Assembly: GCA_002291465.1 (NCBI GenBank)
Contig: CP021238.1
Location: forward strand, 2,046,001-2,110,000
Direction: 5' to 3'
DNA: 64,000 nt
Origin: Mycobacterium lepraemurium
Lineage (GTDB): Bacteria; Actinomycetota; Actinomycetes; Mycobacteriales; Mycobacteriaceae
Shown: positions 31,591-41,240 of the stretch, piece after piece
Layout: each line of letters opens with the position of its first letter
Position numbering within the stretch: position 1 is the first letter of the stretch
Position numbers and translations under genes: made by a program
Notes under the pieces: generated by a model
Databases searched by the model: none
Seen by the model: the letters and a program-made list of their open reading frames with translations, nothing else
What the model was told of the DNA's origin: nothing

Positions 31591-32526
31591 TCAGGTTGTG
31601 ATGTTCCTGAACCGGGCGGCGGTGGCAGCGCCAGCGTTGCCCCCGGCGGATGCGCTCAGGGTCGCCGGTGATGTCGATCGTGTGGATACGATCATCGGCC
31701 CCGATGCCGATCACCAACAGGATCTGGGCGCGCCCGCGGGCAGCGATCACGATGCCCGGTGTCCCGTCGATGAGCATGACAGCACCGGCGCGGGCCCGCC
31801 CGGCGAATCGACGGGTCTCCTGCGCGACCCGGGTGGCGCCGCGCAGCGCGGTCGGCACGTCCGCGGGCACCAGGGCAGGATCGACGGTGCGCAGCACGTC
31901 GGGAGCCAGCAGCTGCAGCAGCGCGGCGATGTCACCGCCGCGCGAGGCCGCCAGGAACGCCTGCACCACCTCGACGTAGCGCTCGATCCGGTACCCGTCC
32001 CGGCGGGGTGGGCCGGCCGGGGCGGCGTGCAGCCGGGCGTGGGCCCAGCTGACCAGCTTCTTGGCGGCGTCCGGCGACCGGTTTAACAATTCGGCGATCG
32101 TCTCGAACGGCATGGCGAACACGTCGTGCAGGACGAAGGCGACGCGCTGCGCCGGCGAGAGCCGATCGAGCACCACCAGCAGCGCGGTGCTCACCGAATC
32201 GGCCAGCAGGGTGTCCTCGTCGGCCGGCGACGACGCCGGCACGGCCAGCCGGTCCAGTTCCTCGGGCGCGGCGAGCGGTAGCACGGCACGCCGTTTGCGC
32301 GCCCGCAGCTGATCGAGGGCCTCGCGCGCGGTGATCGTCGTCAACCACAGCCGGACAGGTTGTCGACCGCCGCGAAGTCCGCGCGACTGGCCTTGAGCCA
32401 GGCCGACTGCACCGCACCGTCGGCGTCGGCCAGCGAACCCAGCAGCTGGAACGCGATCGACCTCAGGTGGCGCCGGTCGTCGTCGAAACACTGCGCCAGC
32501 TCCGCCAAATTTCGTGGGGCGTTCAT
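31591..32526 (-). pseudogene. ECF sigma factor with C-terminal SnoaL-like domain, two frameshifts
   Basis: ATG 32526 starts MNAPRNLAELAQCFDDDRRH, a typical ECF41/SigJ-like region 2. A frameshift near 32360 moves the rest (WLTTITAREALDQLRARKRR, LDRLSPAQRVAFVLHDVFAM for region 4) into another frame. The SnoaL-like C-terminal domain (YVEVVQAFLAASRGGDIAAL, IHTIDITGDPERIR) follows. At a five-G run near 31655 a second shift prevents the expected stop at 31591-31593, so the observed frame runs on into the binding-protein gene. The two shifts compensate in length (936 bp). Absent from the M. tuberculosis order, it is an insertion here. Confidence 0.8.
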
Positions 32527-32596
32527 GAGTCACATTTTCCGCACAGCAGTCGTCAAGTTAGTGACCGCATCCCTCCGACATGCCAAGGAGACCACC

Positions 32597-32689
32597 ATGA
32601 CCATACCGATCGCGGGTCGCGCGGCGCTGTGCACCCGCGCGGCCGGCCGCGACGAGAACTCCGGAAACGGCTGCGCGGCAAGGGATTGA
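32597..32689 (+). CDS. 30-residue open frame coupled to DoxX-like gene (uncertain)
   Basis: ATG 32597 follows a strong AAGGAG ribosome-binding site, and its TGA overlaps the ATG of the DoxX-like gene by one base. The peptide begins MTIPIAGRAALCTRAAG and resembles no family I know. It may be a leader for translational coupling or a remnant of a longer gene. Coding status is uncertain. Confidence 0.35.
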   Translation: MTIPIAGRAALCTRAAGRDENSGNGCAARD

Positions 32690-33032
32690 TGCACATGAAC
32701 ACCGTATTCGTCGGGATCATACTGTTCACCGCCGCGATCGCGGTGGCCGACTTCGTCCCGGCGCGATTCGTGCTGGCCAACTCGGCCGAGGTCGGGGTGC
32801 CGCGGTCCTGGCTGCCCGCGCTGGGTGCGGCGAAATTGGCCGGGCCGCCGGCCTCGTCGTCGGGCTGCTGGGGTTGCCGGCGCTGGGAATCGCCGCGGCC
32901 GCCGGGCTGGTGGTGTTCTTCGTCGGTGCGGTGCTGACGCACCTGCGGGCCGGCGTACTGTACAACATCGCGTTTCCCGGGGCCTACCTGTGTCTGTCCG
33001 CGGCATCGCTGGCCTGGATGGCTCTGCGCTGA
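32689..33032 (+). pseudogene. DoxX-like four-helix membrane protein, one frameshift
   Basis: ATG 32689 opens MHMNTVFVGIILFTAAIAVA. A one-base shift at the GGCCGGGCC run near 32845 separates it from the second half LVVGLLGLPALGIAAAAGLV and YNIAFPGAYLCLSAASLAWM, which ends with TGA at 33030. Rejoined it is a 115-residue protein with four hydrophobic segments like DoxX-like family members. It is divergent from the sigma gene and convergent with the Rv2042c homologue. Confidence 0.7.
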
Positions 33033-33044
33033 AGCGGGCCGAGG

Positions 33045-33846
33045 TCAGGCCGGGAAGTAGCGGATCCGGTTGATCGCGTTGGCCCGCCAGGCCACATCGG
33101 CGAACATGATGGCGCGGCCGTGACCCGAATGTAGCGAGACCGCCACGCTGGGGGCCGGCACTGTTCATCTTGGTGAGGCCCGCCCCCGCCAACTGTTCGG
33201 CCAATTCGGCCAGTTCGATCGGGTCGCGGTCGCCCAAAGTTATTGCCGCCGTTGATGACAACGCCTGCGCAGCGGCGAACTTGTCGCCGCCTACGACGGC
33301 GTCGAGGAAGCGCCGCACCAGCCGCTGGTGCGGCGCACCCACGCGGTGGAATCCGGCCATGAAGCCCGCGCTGACCCGCCATCCCTGATTGCGCAACAGC
33401 CCGCGGCACAGGTCCACGGCAGGTCGCGCCGCGCCCGGGCCGCTGCGCAGGAACTGGACCATCATGGCCGGAAGCTCCCAATAAGCACGCAGCGCGCCGA
33501 TTAGCCACTCGCCGTTGGTTTCTCGAAGGTCGTAGCGCAGGAACGCGGGAATGTACATGATGAGCGCCGGGCCCATCGCCACCTCGAGCTCCAGATCGCG
33601 CAGCACCGTCGTGCCGAAAACGATGTCGAGGTCGCGGTGGAACCTGATGTCCCGAGACCCGATGAACGTGTCATAGAAGCGGCCGATCTGCGTCCTCCCG
33701 AGGTGCGGTCGCGAGCCGACCGGATCCTCGATCCGGCCGTCGGGGGTGAACAACGCCACCCACGCGGTGCGGTCGTGCGCGGCGGCCGCCTGCGGCGAGC
33801 GCTCCACCGCGGCCAGCAGCTGCTGTCGATCCAGGGGCGCCACCAT
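33045..33846 (-). pseudogene. Rv2042c homologue (NTF2/SnoaL-like), one frameshift
   Basis: ATG 33846 (MVAPLDRQQLLAAVERSP) overlaps the pncA stop by one base, as in M. tuberculosis. The product contains two SnoaL-like units (TAWVALFTPDGRIEDPVGSR; RRFLDAVVGGDKFAAAQ). Near 33160 the frame is lost. The expected ending HGRAIMFADVAWRANAINRI lies in the next frame and terminates with RYFPA and TGA at 33045. The total of 802 bp, one over a multiple of three, is consistent with a single-base change. Only the last 35 residues or so are affected, so partial activity is conceivable. Confidence 0.75.
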
Positions 33847-34409
33847 CACCGCTCTCCAACCAATTCGATTCCGGCGCTTCGCATTTCGTCCAGTGCCCGG
33901 GCTGCCGAATCCTGCGCTGCGGCCGCGGTCAGGTGCACCAGCACCCGGGTGGTCAGGCCCGCGCGCGCCGCATCCTCGGCGGTCCGCCGCACGCAATGGT
34001 CGGTGGCGATGCCGACCACGTCGACCTCGTCGACCCCGCGCCGGCGCAACCATTCCAGCAGCGGCGTCCCGTTGTCGTCGACGCCCTCGAAGCCGCTGTA
34101 CCCCGCGGCGTAGGCGCCCTTGCGGAAGACGGCGCCGACGCGGGTGGTGTCCAGCTCGGGCCGGAAATCGGCGCCGGCGCTGCCGGCGAGGCAGTGCACT
34201 GGCCAGGACGACGAATAGTCGGGACGGCCGGAGAAGTGATCACCCGGGTCGATGTGGGAATCCTGCGTCGCCACCACGTAGTCGTAGCCCGGAGCGTCGT
34301 CCAGGTAGGCGTTGATGGCGGGCGCCACGGCCGCGCCACCGGCCACCGGCACCGAGCCGCCCTCGCAGAAATCGTTTTGCACGTCGACGATGATCAACGC
34401 TCGCACCAC
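33846..34409 (-). CDS. pncA: nicotinamidase/pyrazinamidase PncA
   Basis: The intact 187-residue enzyme hydrolyses nicotinamide to nicotinate in NAD salvage and activates pyrazinamide in M. tuberculosis. The catalytic triad is visible as Asp in LIIVDVQNDF, Lys in FRKGAY and Cys in TDHCVRRTAED. The metal ligands are in TQDSHIDPGDHFS and WPVHC. One extra residue after Met shifts the numbering by one from M. tuberculosis. Its neighbours downstream and, further upstream, lipT and lppI keep the conserved order. M. avium-complex species are nonetheless naturally tolerant of pyrazinamide. Confidence 0.96.
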   Translation of the reverse strand: MVRALIIVDVQNDFCEGGSVPVAGGAAVAPAINAYLDDAPGYDYVVATQDSHIDPGDHFSGRPDYSSSWPVHCLAGSAGADFRPELDTTRVGAVFRKGAYAAGYSGFEGVDDNGTPLLEWLRRRGVDEVDVVGIATDHCVRRTAEDAARAGLTTRVLVHLTAAAAQDSAARALDEMRSAGIELVGER

Positions 34410-34517
34410 TTCACCCTAGCCGCACCCGCCGGGCCGCCGCAGCGGCCGCGGCGCGACTCTAGCTGGGCATATCGGCGCCACGGTTTGCTCGACAACGAGC
34501 CGGGTAATACACCGGCC

Positions 34518-35271
34518 ATGGTGATCAGGAGAATCGCGCGACCCCTGTTACCAGTGGCATTCATCGGGCAAGGAGTCAGCTCACTGCTCAACCCGAAATC
34601 GGCGGCCGAGGCGCCGGCGCCCGCCGTGGACGGGCTGCAGGCGTTACCGGATCCGGTGAGCGGCAACATTCCCAGCGATCCCGAGACGGTCGCACAGATC
34701 ACGGCGGCGGTCCAGATCGGCGGCGGTCCAGATCGGCGGCGGTCTGCTGCTGGCCACCGGCATGCTGCCCCGGGTCGCCTCGGCCGCACTCGCGCTGACG
34801 GTGTTGGCGGCCAACCTCGAGGCGCACTCGTTCTGGAACGAAAGCGACCCGGTGGCCAAAGCCCAGAATCACCGACAGTTTCTCACCGACCTGAGCCTGC
34901 TGGGCGGATTGTTGATCGCCTCCGCGGACACCGCGGGCAAGCCCTCGCTGGGCTGGCGCGGACGGCGGGCCGCCGAGCGGCTCTCGGAGCGGGTGTCGTC
35001 GGCGTGGCCCGGCTCCGACGACTCGGGGTTCGAGGCCGACCTGTCGGAGCCGGGCGAGCGGATTGCGCACGGCCTGCAGATCGGCGCCGAGCGGGGTCGC
35101 GAATTGGCCAGCACGGCCGCCGAGCGCCGCAAGCCGCTGGCCAAAAAGGCACGCAAGCGCAGCGAGAAGCTCGCCGGCACGGCGCGGGTGCACGGCGAGG
35201 AGCTGGCCGACACCGCCCGCGAGCGGGTCGGCGGCCAGGTCGGGACCGGACGCCGCAAGCTGTCCTGGTGA
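34518..35271 (+). pseudogene. DoxX family membrane protein, frame broken by a 16-bp duplication
   Basis: ATG 34518 opens MVIRRIARPLLPVAFIGQGV, the first helix of DoxX proteins. At 34709-34740 a 16-bp tandem duplication shifts the frame by one. The rest continues in the new frame as GMLPRVASAALALTVLAANL and QFLTDLSLLGGLLIASAD. A basic, Ala/Lys/Glu-rich helical tail (AAERRKPLAKKARKRSEK) follows to TGA at 35269. Removing one 16-bp unit would restore a protein of about 245 residues. DoxX proteins sit in the inner membrane and are linked to redox homeostasis. Confidence 0.82.
34709..34740 (+). repeat. perfect 16-bp tandem duplication
   Basis: The unit GGTCCAGATCGGCGGC occurs twice head to tail (34709-34724, 34725-34740). 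It is the visible cause of the frame break in the DoxX gene. Confidence 0.95.
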
Positions 35272-35275
35272 GCGA

Positions 35276-35854
35276 TTAGACCGGCCAACGCGACCGCAAG
35301 GTCTCGGGTGCCCACGCCGGCCAGTCGACAGCACCGACCGTCAGCCCGCCGCTGAGCCGGGCCACCACACGCGGCCCGCGCAGCCGGCTGTTGTCGTAGC
35401 CGGTAGCCAGGTCGGCCAGCGTCATCGCCTCGGCGACCGGAGTCCACAACCGGCGATGCCGCTCGCGGATCTTGGTCTCCGGCACGTCATGGCCGCCGGC
35501 CCGCACCCGGTGCCGGACCCGTTCGACGGCAAGGTCTTCCGGGGTGAGCAGCACGTGCAGCACGACGGTGAAGCCGGCGCGGCGGGCGGCGTGCAGCAGG
35601 TCCAGCTTGGACGGATGGGAAAACACGGTCTCGGCGATGAACGACCGGCCCAGGTCGATCAGCTTCGCCCGGGTGTCGGCGGCGACCTTCGCGGCGTCGT
35701 AGGTGTGCGACGCCGGATCCTGCGACCAGCGCTGCCGCGCGATCTCGTCGGCGTTGACCACCACGCTGCCCGGCAGCAGCGGCGCCAGGGTCAACGCGAT
35801 GAACGTCGACTTGCCGGCGCCGTTGGGCCCGACCACCACGTCGAGTCGCTCCAT
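35276..35854 (-). CDS. zeta-toxin-like P-loop kinase
   Basis: The intact 192-residue protein starts MERLDVVVGPNGAGKST with a Walker A motif, followed by VNADEIARQRWSQDP and FIAETVFSHPSKL. This order (P-loop, NADE, ETV-S) is that of zeta-toxin/UDP-N-acetylglucosamine-kinase-like proteins. Zeta toxins phosphorylate UDP-sugar precursors and block wall synthesis, but many chromosomal members are uncharacterised. It lies 30 bp after a ParD-like gene, which suggests a toxin-antitoxin pair. It could equally be a housekeeping kinase of the same fold. Confidence 0.75.
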   Translation of the reverse strand: MERLDVVVGPNGAGKSTFIALTLAPLLPGSVVVNADEIARQRWSQDPASHTYDAAKVAADTRAKLIDLGRSFIAETVFSHPSKLDLLHAARRAGFTVVLHVLLTPEDLAVERVRHRVRAGGHDVPETKIRERHRRLWTPVAEAMTLADLATGYDNSRLRGPRVVARLSGGLTVGAVDWPAWAPETLRSRWPV

Positions 35855-35884
35855 CCGGCCGCCGGACCGCCCGCGGGTGCCGGG

Positions 35885-36274
35885 TCAGCGCCGGCCTGCC
35901 AGCACCACCGCGGTGCCGTCGGGCCGGTGCTCGACGATCTCGCCGTCGTCGTTGAGGGCCACCGTGTTGACACCCTGCCCAGCCAGCGTCGCCCCGTAGT
36001 TGGTGCGCGCCAGGCTTTCGTCGATGGCCGCCGAGATCTCGGCGTTGAACACCACGCCCTCCTCGAGGGTGAGTTCGGCGGTGGACAGCCGGCCGGCCAG
36101 CGCGGCTTCCACCCGCCGCCGGGACGCGGTGTGCTGGCTGGACACCGCACGCCCGACCCGCGCCCAGTGGTCGAGCTGCTGCTTGGCCGAGCGGCTCTGG
36201 CGGGCGCCCTCGGCCGCCGCGCTGTCCATCAGGTCGGACGCGACCCGGGTGACCCGATCGACGGCCTCGGCCAT
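35885..36274 (-). CDS. ParD-like antitoxin candidate
   Basis: The 129-residue product starting at ATG 36274 (MAEAVDRVTRVASDLMDSAA) has the EGARQSRSAKQQLDHWARVG segment typical of the ParD-like family, proposed type II antitoxins with a ribbon-helix-helix-like N-terminus. The C-terminal half carries DDGEIVEHRPDGTAVVL. An in-frame GTG at 36307 would add 11 residues; I prefer the ATG because the family starts there. A perfect palindrome 47 bp upstream suggests autoregulation together with the zeta-like gene. Confidence 0.7.
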   Translation of the reverse strand: MAEAVDRVTRVASDLMDSAAAEGARQSRSAKQQLDHWARVGRAVSSQHTASRRRVEAALAGRLSTAELTLEEGVVFNAEISAAIDESLARTNYGATLAGQGVNTVALNDDGEIVEHRPDGTAVVLAGRR

Positions 36275-36320
36275 CACATCCTCCTCGACGCCCCGCAACC
36301 GCAACACCCTGTTACAGTCC

Positions 36321-36335
36321 GTAGCAGAATGCTAC
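36321..36335. promoter_or_regulatory. 15-bp palindrome, probable operator of the ParD-like/zeta-like pair
   Basis: GTAGCA-GAA-TGCTAC is a perfect 6+3+6 palindrome upstream of the ParD-like start and downstream of the gluconokinase end. Its position suits autorepression by the antitoxin, a common feature of type II modules. Binding is inferred. Confidence 0.55.
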
Positions 36336-36354
36336 ACAACGGCCCGGGGGTCGG

Positions 36355-36847
36355 CTACCGGCGGGCCCGCAGGACGGCGTCGACGATCGAATCCACCTCG
36401 AGGCCGGCGTCCACGGTCAACCCCGCCTCGTCGGGGCCCAGCGGCTCCAGGGCGTCCAGCTGCGACTGCAGCAGCGCGGCAGGCATGAAGTGGCCCGACC
36501 GGGCCGCCAGCCGGGAGCCGATGAGCGCCGCCGAACCGGACAGATGCAGGAACGCGACGTTCCGGCAGCGCGCGCAGCCGGTCTCGGTACGCCCGCTTCA
36601 ACGCCGAACAAGCGGCCACGCCGCCGTCGCGGTGGGCGGGCAGCCATTCGCCGACCTCGTCCAACCAGGGGCGGCAGTCGTCGCCGCCGAGCGGTGTGCC
36701 GGCCGCCATCTTGGCGATGTTGGCGGGCGGGTGCAGGGTGTCAGCGTCGACGAACGGGACCCGCAAGCGCCGCGCGAGCGCCACCCCGACCGTCGACTTG
36801 CCCGACCCGGAGACGCCCATCACCCCGACCGGTGCCGATCCGCTCAC
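36355..36847 (-). pseudogene. gntK: gluconokinase, one frameshift
   Basis: GTG 36847 opens VSGSAPVGVMGVSGSGKSTV, a P-loop followed by FVDADTLHPPANIAKMAAG, the gluconate-binding signature of GntK. ATP would phosphorylate gluconate to 6-phosphogluconate. At the GCGCGC run near 36567-36577 two bases appear lost. The remaining part (CRNVAFLHLSG, RSGHFMPAALLQSQLDALEP) follows in another frame to TAG at 36355. The start overlaps the stop of the phosphotransferase gene by four bases (GTGA). Confidence 0.85.
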
Positions 36848-38828
36848 CCGATCCGTTCGCCGAGATTGCGGTTCCATTCCAGCCAACCGACACCGCGGCA
36901 GCCGTCGCCGGTGCTGACGGCGGCCCAGACGCGGGGGAACTGGCTGACCCGCCCGTCGGAGGCGACCAGCCGGACCGGCGCCTGGCCGCGCACGTCCACC
37001 TGCGTGGTGATGTCGCCCGGGTTGAGCTCCAGCGTCGCGTCCAGTGGTAATCCGTTGTCGACGAAGGATTCTCGCGAGTCGATGGTCTGCAGTTCGGTGA
37101 CGTCGCCGTCGGCGCCCTGGGTGTAGCCGATGCTGAGCCGGGGATGCGGATGTTCACCCCGTGCAGATGGGTGCCGTCGTCGAGGTGCAGTGCGCTCCAG
37201 ATCCAGTCCATGCTCCACCAGTCGCACACCCCCAGGAGTGATCGCGTTGTCCGGCAACGGATTCGACCCGGTAGCCGGTGTCGCCGATGGTGAAGCTGCC
37301 GGTGTCGGTGCACGGAATCTCGTAGCGGGTCGTCATCGCGTATTTGGTAGGGCGTGCCGTCGGTGTGCCAATCCAGGTTCATGGTCATCTCGACGGGGGT
37401 GCCGTGCTCCCCGCGCAGCAGCGTCGCCGGGTCGGCGTAGGCCCGGGCCAGGGCCCGCACGTCGACGCGGTAACTGCGCAGCGGCGCGCCGGCGGAATGC
37501 GTGATCGCGAAGGTGTCGGTGCGCACCGTCCACGGATCCGGCGGCAGCGGCACCTGCGCGTCGACGGCCACGGTCGGCATGTCGGGGCCGCACACCAACG
37601 CGTGCACCCACGCGGTCTGCTGGTTGGCGACCAGGCCGAGGCGAAACCAGCAGCCCAATCCCTGTGCGGGATCGGCGAAGTCGGCGCACCAGCTCTCGCT
37701 CCACAGCGGTTCGGTGGTGGGATCGTGGGCGAGTTCGTCCTCGGGCAAGGGCCGCAACGGCTCGGGCGCGCTCGCGGCCGGCAGCGTCGCCAGCGCGTCG
37801 GTGTCGAGCACGTGGTCGCAGTGCCGCCGCAGCATCATCATGAACATCTGGTCGCCGCGGTCGGTGCGTTTCACCAGCATCGAGGAGACGATCGCCATCA
37901 TCACCCCGAAGAAGCTCTGCCGGCGGACCCCGTCGGCGACGTCGGCCAGGGTGATGGGCAGCTGCGGGCCCAGCGCCTCGTGGTAGGCCCGCAGCAGCGC
38001 GTCGTAGTGTTCGCGGCGGTCCTCGTGGGCAGCGCGCAACCCAGGAAGTAGGCGAGATCGGTCATCGCCGGGCCCCAGGACACGGTCTGCCAGTCGACCA
38101 CCGTCAGCGCGCGGCCCCGGCGGTGCCGAACAACATGTTGTCCAGCCGGTAGTAGCCGTGCACCAGGCCCCGGACGCCCGGCTCCTGAGCAAGATAGCCG
38201 TCGAACGCGGCCACCAGGCGTTCGCACACCGGCCCGGTGCTCGGGCGCGATCTAGTCGCCGTAGCGCTCCACGAAGCCCGCGTACAGCGGCGCGATCATG
38301 GCCTGGTTCAGCGACGCGTCGCGGTTGAGCCACGGCGCCTGCGCCAGCGAGATGTCGCCGAGCAGCGGGCCGTGCAGCCGCCCCAGCTCGACGACCCCCA
38401 GCCGGGCCTGTTCGATTGTGGCACCGGCGATTTCGTCGCCGACGACGGCCCGGCCCGGCGTCGCCCAGCAGCAGGTCGAACACGCCGGTCGAGGTGTCCA
38501 CGGCCGCGTGGTAGCAGGGCGCGATCGGCCCGCCCAGCCGCGGCGCGACGTCACCGTAGAAGCGGACCTCCCGCTCGTAGAGGCCCAGCGCCAGGCCGGT
38601 CTGCCGGCTGACCGGAGCGGTGGCCGCGACCTTGAGCACCACCGACTCGGGTCCCTGCGCATCGGCCTGCGCGTAGCGCAGCCGGATCCGGTAGCACTCG
38701 CTCATCTGGCCGGTGCCGATGCGCTCGACCGAGAAGTCCGCGATGGGGCCGGTGCCGATCACCGCGGCCAGCCAGGAGGAACTCAGGTCACTGGGTCGTT
38801 CGATGACTTGCTCGGTCTCGGCATACAT
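36844..38828 (-). pseudogene. phosphotransferase (APH/ecdysteroid-kinase-like) with C-terminal extension, heavily frameshifted
   Basis: ATG 38828 begins MYAETEQVIERPSDLSSSWL, then a kinase N-lobe (ERIGTGQMSECYRIRLRY, ESVVLKVAA, LGLYEREVRFYGDVAPRL). The catalytic region (LTVVDWQTVSWGPAMTDLAY) lies in another frame, and a TAG falls near 38250. The long C-terminal part (GCWFRLGLVANQQTAWVHAL; GPDMPTVAVDAQVPLPPDP) is open for about 700 bp before further shifts near 37335, 37250 and 37140. The end (VGWLEWNRNLGERIG) is intact and overlaps gntK. The family is common in mycobacteria near lipid or steroid genes and the substrate is unknown. Confidence 0.72.
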
Positions 38829-38846
38829 GAGGGTTAGCGTGCCAGG

Positions 38847-40362
38847 TCAACGCGGTAGTGAGAAGCCGTCCAAGGCCATCCGGCGGTGCGGGTGCGGATC
38901 GAACTCCACGCGCGATTTCCGGTCGAAGACCAGCATGGCGCGATCGGCGGGGGTGTAGCGCGGCCAGTCCGCCCCCGGCACCGGTGCGGTTGAAGGCCCG
39001 CCAGCGCCGCTGCACCTGATTGCTCACCCGCAGCGCGGCCTGCCGATCGGCCGCGGCGATCAACAGCGCGCCGAACCTGGTGCGGTAGACGTCGAACACG
39101 GCGAGCAGCTCGGTGGCGTGGGTGGCGCCGAAACCCGACCAGCACAGCGTGCACGGGGCGTAGTCGTACCGGTAGAGGTAGGTGGGCGCGTGCGTGCAGT
39201 GGGCCTCGGCGATCTGCCAGGCCGCCGAGCCGAAGGCGAAGTCACCGCCGAGCTGGATGCACGCGGACCGGTCGGGATAGTCCGGATAGGCGGCGGTAAT
39301 GCGTTCGCGGACAGCCGGTTCCGCGTCGGCCAGCAGCTCTTCGACCATCGATTCGTTGGTCGGCAGCATGGCCAGGAACCGGGTGAACAACCGGCCTCTT
39401 CGGCGTTGGTGCCCACGATAAGGGGCACCCGGTGCGCCTCGCCGCGCCGCATCGCCTCCACCAGGTCCGTCGGCAGGATGTCGTCACCGACCACGGGGCC
39501 GATCGGGAAGGCGCCCAACCTGTCCGGCATGCCCTCGTCGATCAGCCGGTGCTGGGTCTTGACCAGTTGGGCCGCCGACGCCTGCATCAGCGCGTTGGCC
39601 GCGTCCTGGCGGCGCACACCGTGCAGGTTGGCGAAGCGGTTCGCGAATTCGGCGGCGACCTCCTTGGAACGCACCAGTCCCGAGGCTGGGATTTCCGAAA
39701 TAGCTTGGGCGAACAGTCCTTTGGCGGCAGGGATGGCCAACAGCGTGGCGGTGATGCACGCTCCGGCGCTCTCCCCGAAAATCGTGACGTTGTCCAGGTC
39801 GCCGCCGAACTCGGCGATGTTGTCGCGCACCCACTGCAACGCCAGCACCAGGTCGCGCAGGTACAGGTTGCTTTCCAGGGGGATTGCCGGCGTCGACAGC
39901 GACGAGAAGTCCACGCAGCCCAACGCACCCAGGCGATAGTTCACAGACACGTAGACGCACCCGCGCCGGGCCAGCGCCGCCCCGTCGTACAGCGGTGTCG
40001 CCGAGCTGCCCAGGAAGTAGCCGCCGCCGTGGATGAACACCATGACCGGCAGCGGCCCCTCGGCCGGCGCCTCCGGCGTGACGACGTTGAGGGTGAGGCA
40101 GTCCTCGCTCATGGGCTGATAGCGGCCGCCGAGGCCGGAGAGGCCGAGCAGGGGTGTAACGGCGCTGCTGCGGCGCGCAATTGGCGAAGCCGTGGCAGTG
40201 CCGGACGCCCGACCACGGCTGCGCGGGCTGCGGCGCGCGGAAGCGCAGGTCGCCCACCGGCGGGCGCGCGTACGGGATGGACCGCCACCGGTGGACCCCG
40301 TCGCGGGTGAAGCCCTCGACGATACCGGTGGCCGTGCGGGCGCGGACGGTGCGGTCATGCAT
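38847..40362 (-). pseudogene. lipT: type-B carboxylesterase LipT, three frameshifts
   Basis: From ATG 40362 (MHDRTVRARTATGIVEGFT) the N-terminus IPYARPPVGDLRFRAPQ is typical of carboxylesterases. A shift near 40180 precedes the main body, which holds the oxyanion segment MVFIHGGGYFLGSS and the nucleophile elbow FGESAGA. A second shift near 39390 and a third near 38975 lead to the end MAWDGFSLPR with TGA at 38847. The position between pncA and lppI is that of Rv2045c (lipT). About 270 residues around the active site remain in one frame, but the C-terminal part with the catalytic His is detached. Confidence 0.88.
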
Positions 40363-40441
40363 GAATCGACGGTAACCGACGTGACGGCGCCGCCGCGCGC
40401 GCAGCGCCCTATTTGCCCGGCGCGCCGGTTAGCCTGACTGG

Positions 40442-41122
40442 ATGCGGATAGCTGCGATGATCGCCACGTCAGTACTGGTTGCCGGGTGCGCACACACGAC
40501 GGGTGGCCGTTCGGAGCCCACCCCGAGCGGCTCGGCAACGCCGTCGGGGTCCGCCGCCGGCCCGTCGGGCAGCAAACCGCCGGGGCCGTCGGCCGCACCG
40601 GCCGCCGGTGCGGCGATGTCGGACGTCATCGCCTGGATCGAGGCAGGCCACCCGGCCGATCCGAGCCGCTACCACACGGCGACCCGCGAGGGCGTGGCCA
40701 CGCCGCTGGGCGACGACATCGCGGTATCGGCCCTGGCCGGCAAAGTCTCGTGCATGACGGATGCCAAGCACACCGGCGGCGCGGTGGTCTGCCTGGTGAG
40801 CCTTACCCATCCCGCCCCGCCGCCCGCGACGGCCTACGGCCAATGGCAAGGCGGCTGGGTCGATTTCGACGGGACGAGCCTGCAGGTCGGGTCCGCCCGG
40901 GCCGATCCGGGTCCGTTCGTCAACGGCAACGGGACGGAGCTGGCCAACGGGGACTCGCTGGCGTTCGGGGAGTACCGGTGCCGCGCCGACCAGGCCGGCC
41001 TGTATTGCGTGAACTACGCGCACCAGTCGGCGGCCAAGCTCAGCCCGGCCGGGGTCGAGCCGTTCGGCTGCCTGCGCTCGACGCCGCCGCCCGACGGCGT
41101 GGGCGCCGCGTTCAGCTGCTGA
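40442..41122 (+). CDS. lppI: lipoprotein LppI
   Basis: The intact 226-residue lipoprotein has the signal MRIAAMIATSVLVAGCAHTT, with the lipobox LVAGC. A Ser/Pro/Gly-rich linker and a globular domain containing four Cys (VSCMTD, VVCLVS, YRCRAD, LYCVNY), likely disulfide-bonded outside the membrane, follow. Its position divergent from lipT corresponds to Rv2046 (lppI) in M. tuberculosis. The function is unknown. The stop is the TGA at 41120. Confidence 0.88.
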   Translation: MRIAAMIATSVLVAGCAHTTGGRSEPTPSGSATPSGSAAGPSGSKPPGPSAAPAAGAAMSDVIAWIEAGHPADPSRYHTATREGVATPLGDDIAVSALAGKVSCMTDAKHTGGAVVCLVSLTHPAPPPATAYGQWQGGWVDFDGTSLQVGSARADPGPFVNGNGTELANGDSLAFGEYRCRADQAGLYCVNYAHQSAAKLSPAGVEPFGCLRSTPPPDGVGAAFSC

Positions 41123-41240
41123 GGCTTTCGCTGCCCAACGTCGACTTGTTGTGTGAAATCGTGGCTTTCGGCGCCAACAACTCGGCGCTTGGTGATGGTG
41201 CTGTGCGGCTCGGCGGTGGTGATGTATGGCGCGGCGGTGA

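Noticed and set aside
32530..34053. A single 507-codon minus-strand gene
   Set aside because: It is the Rv2042c homologue joined at both ends to out-of-frame shadow sequence from pncA and the DoxX-like gene.
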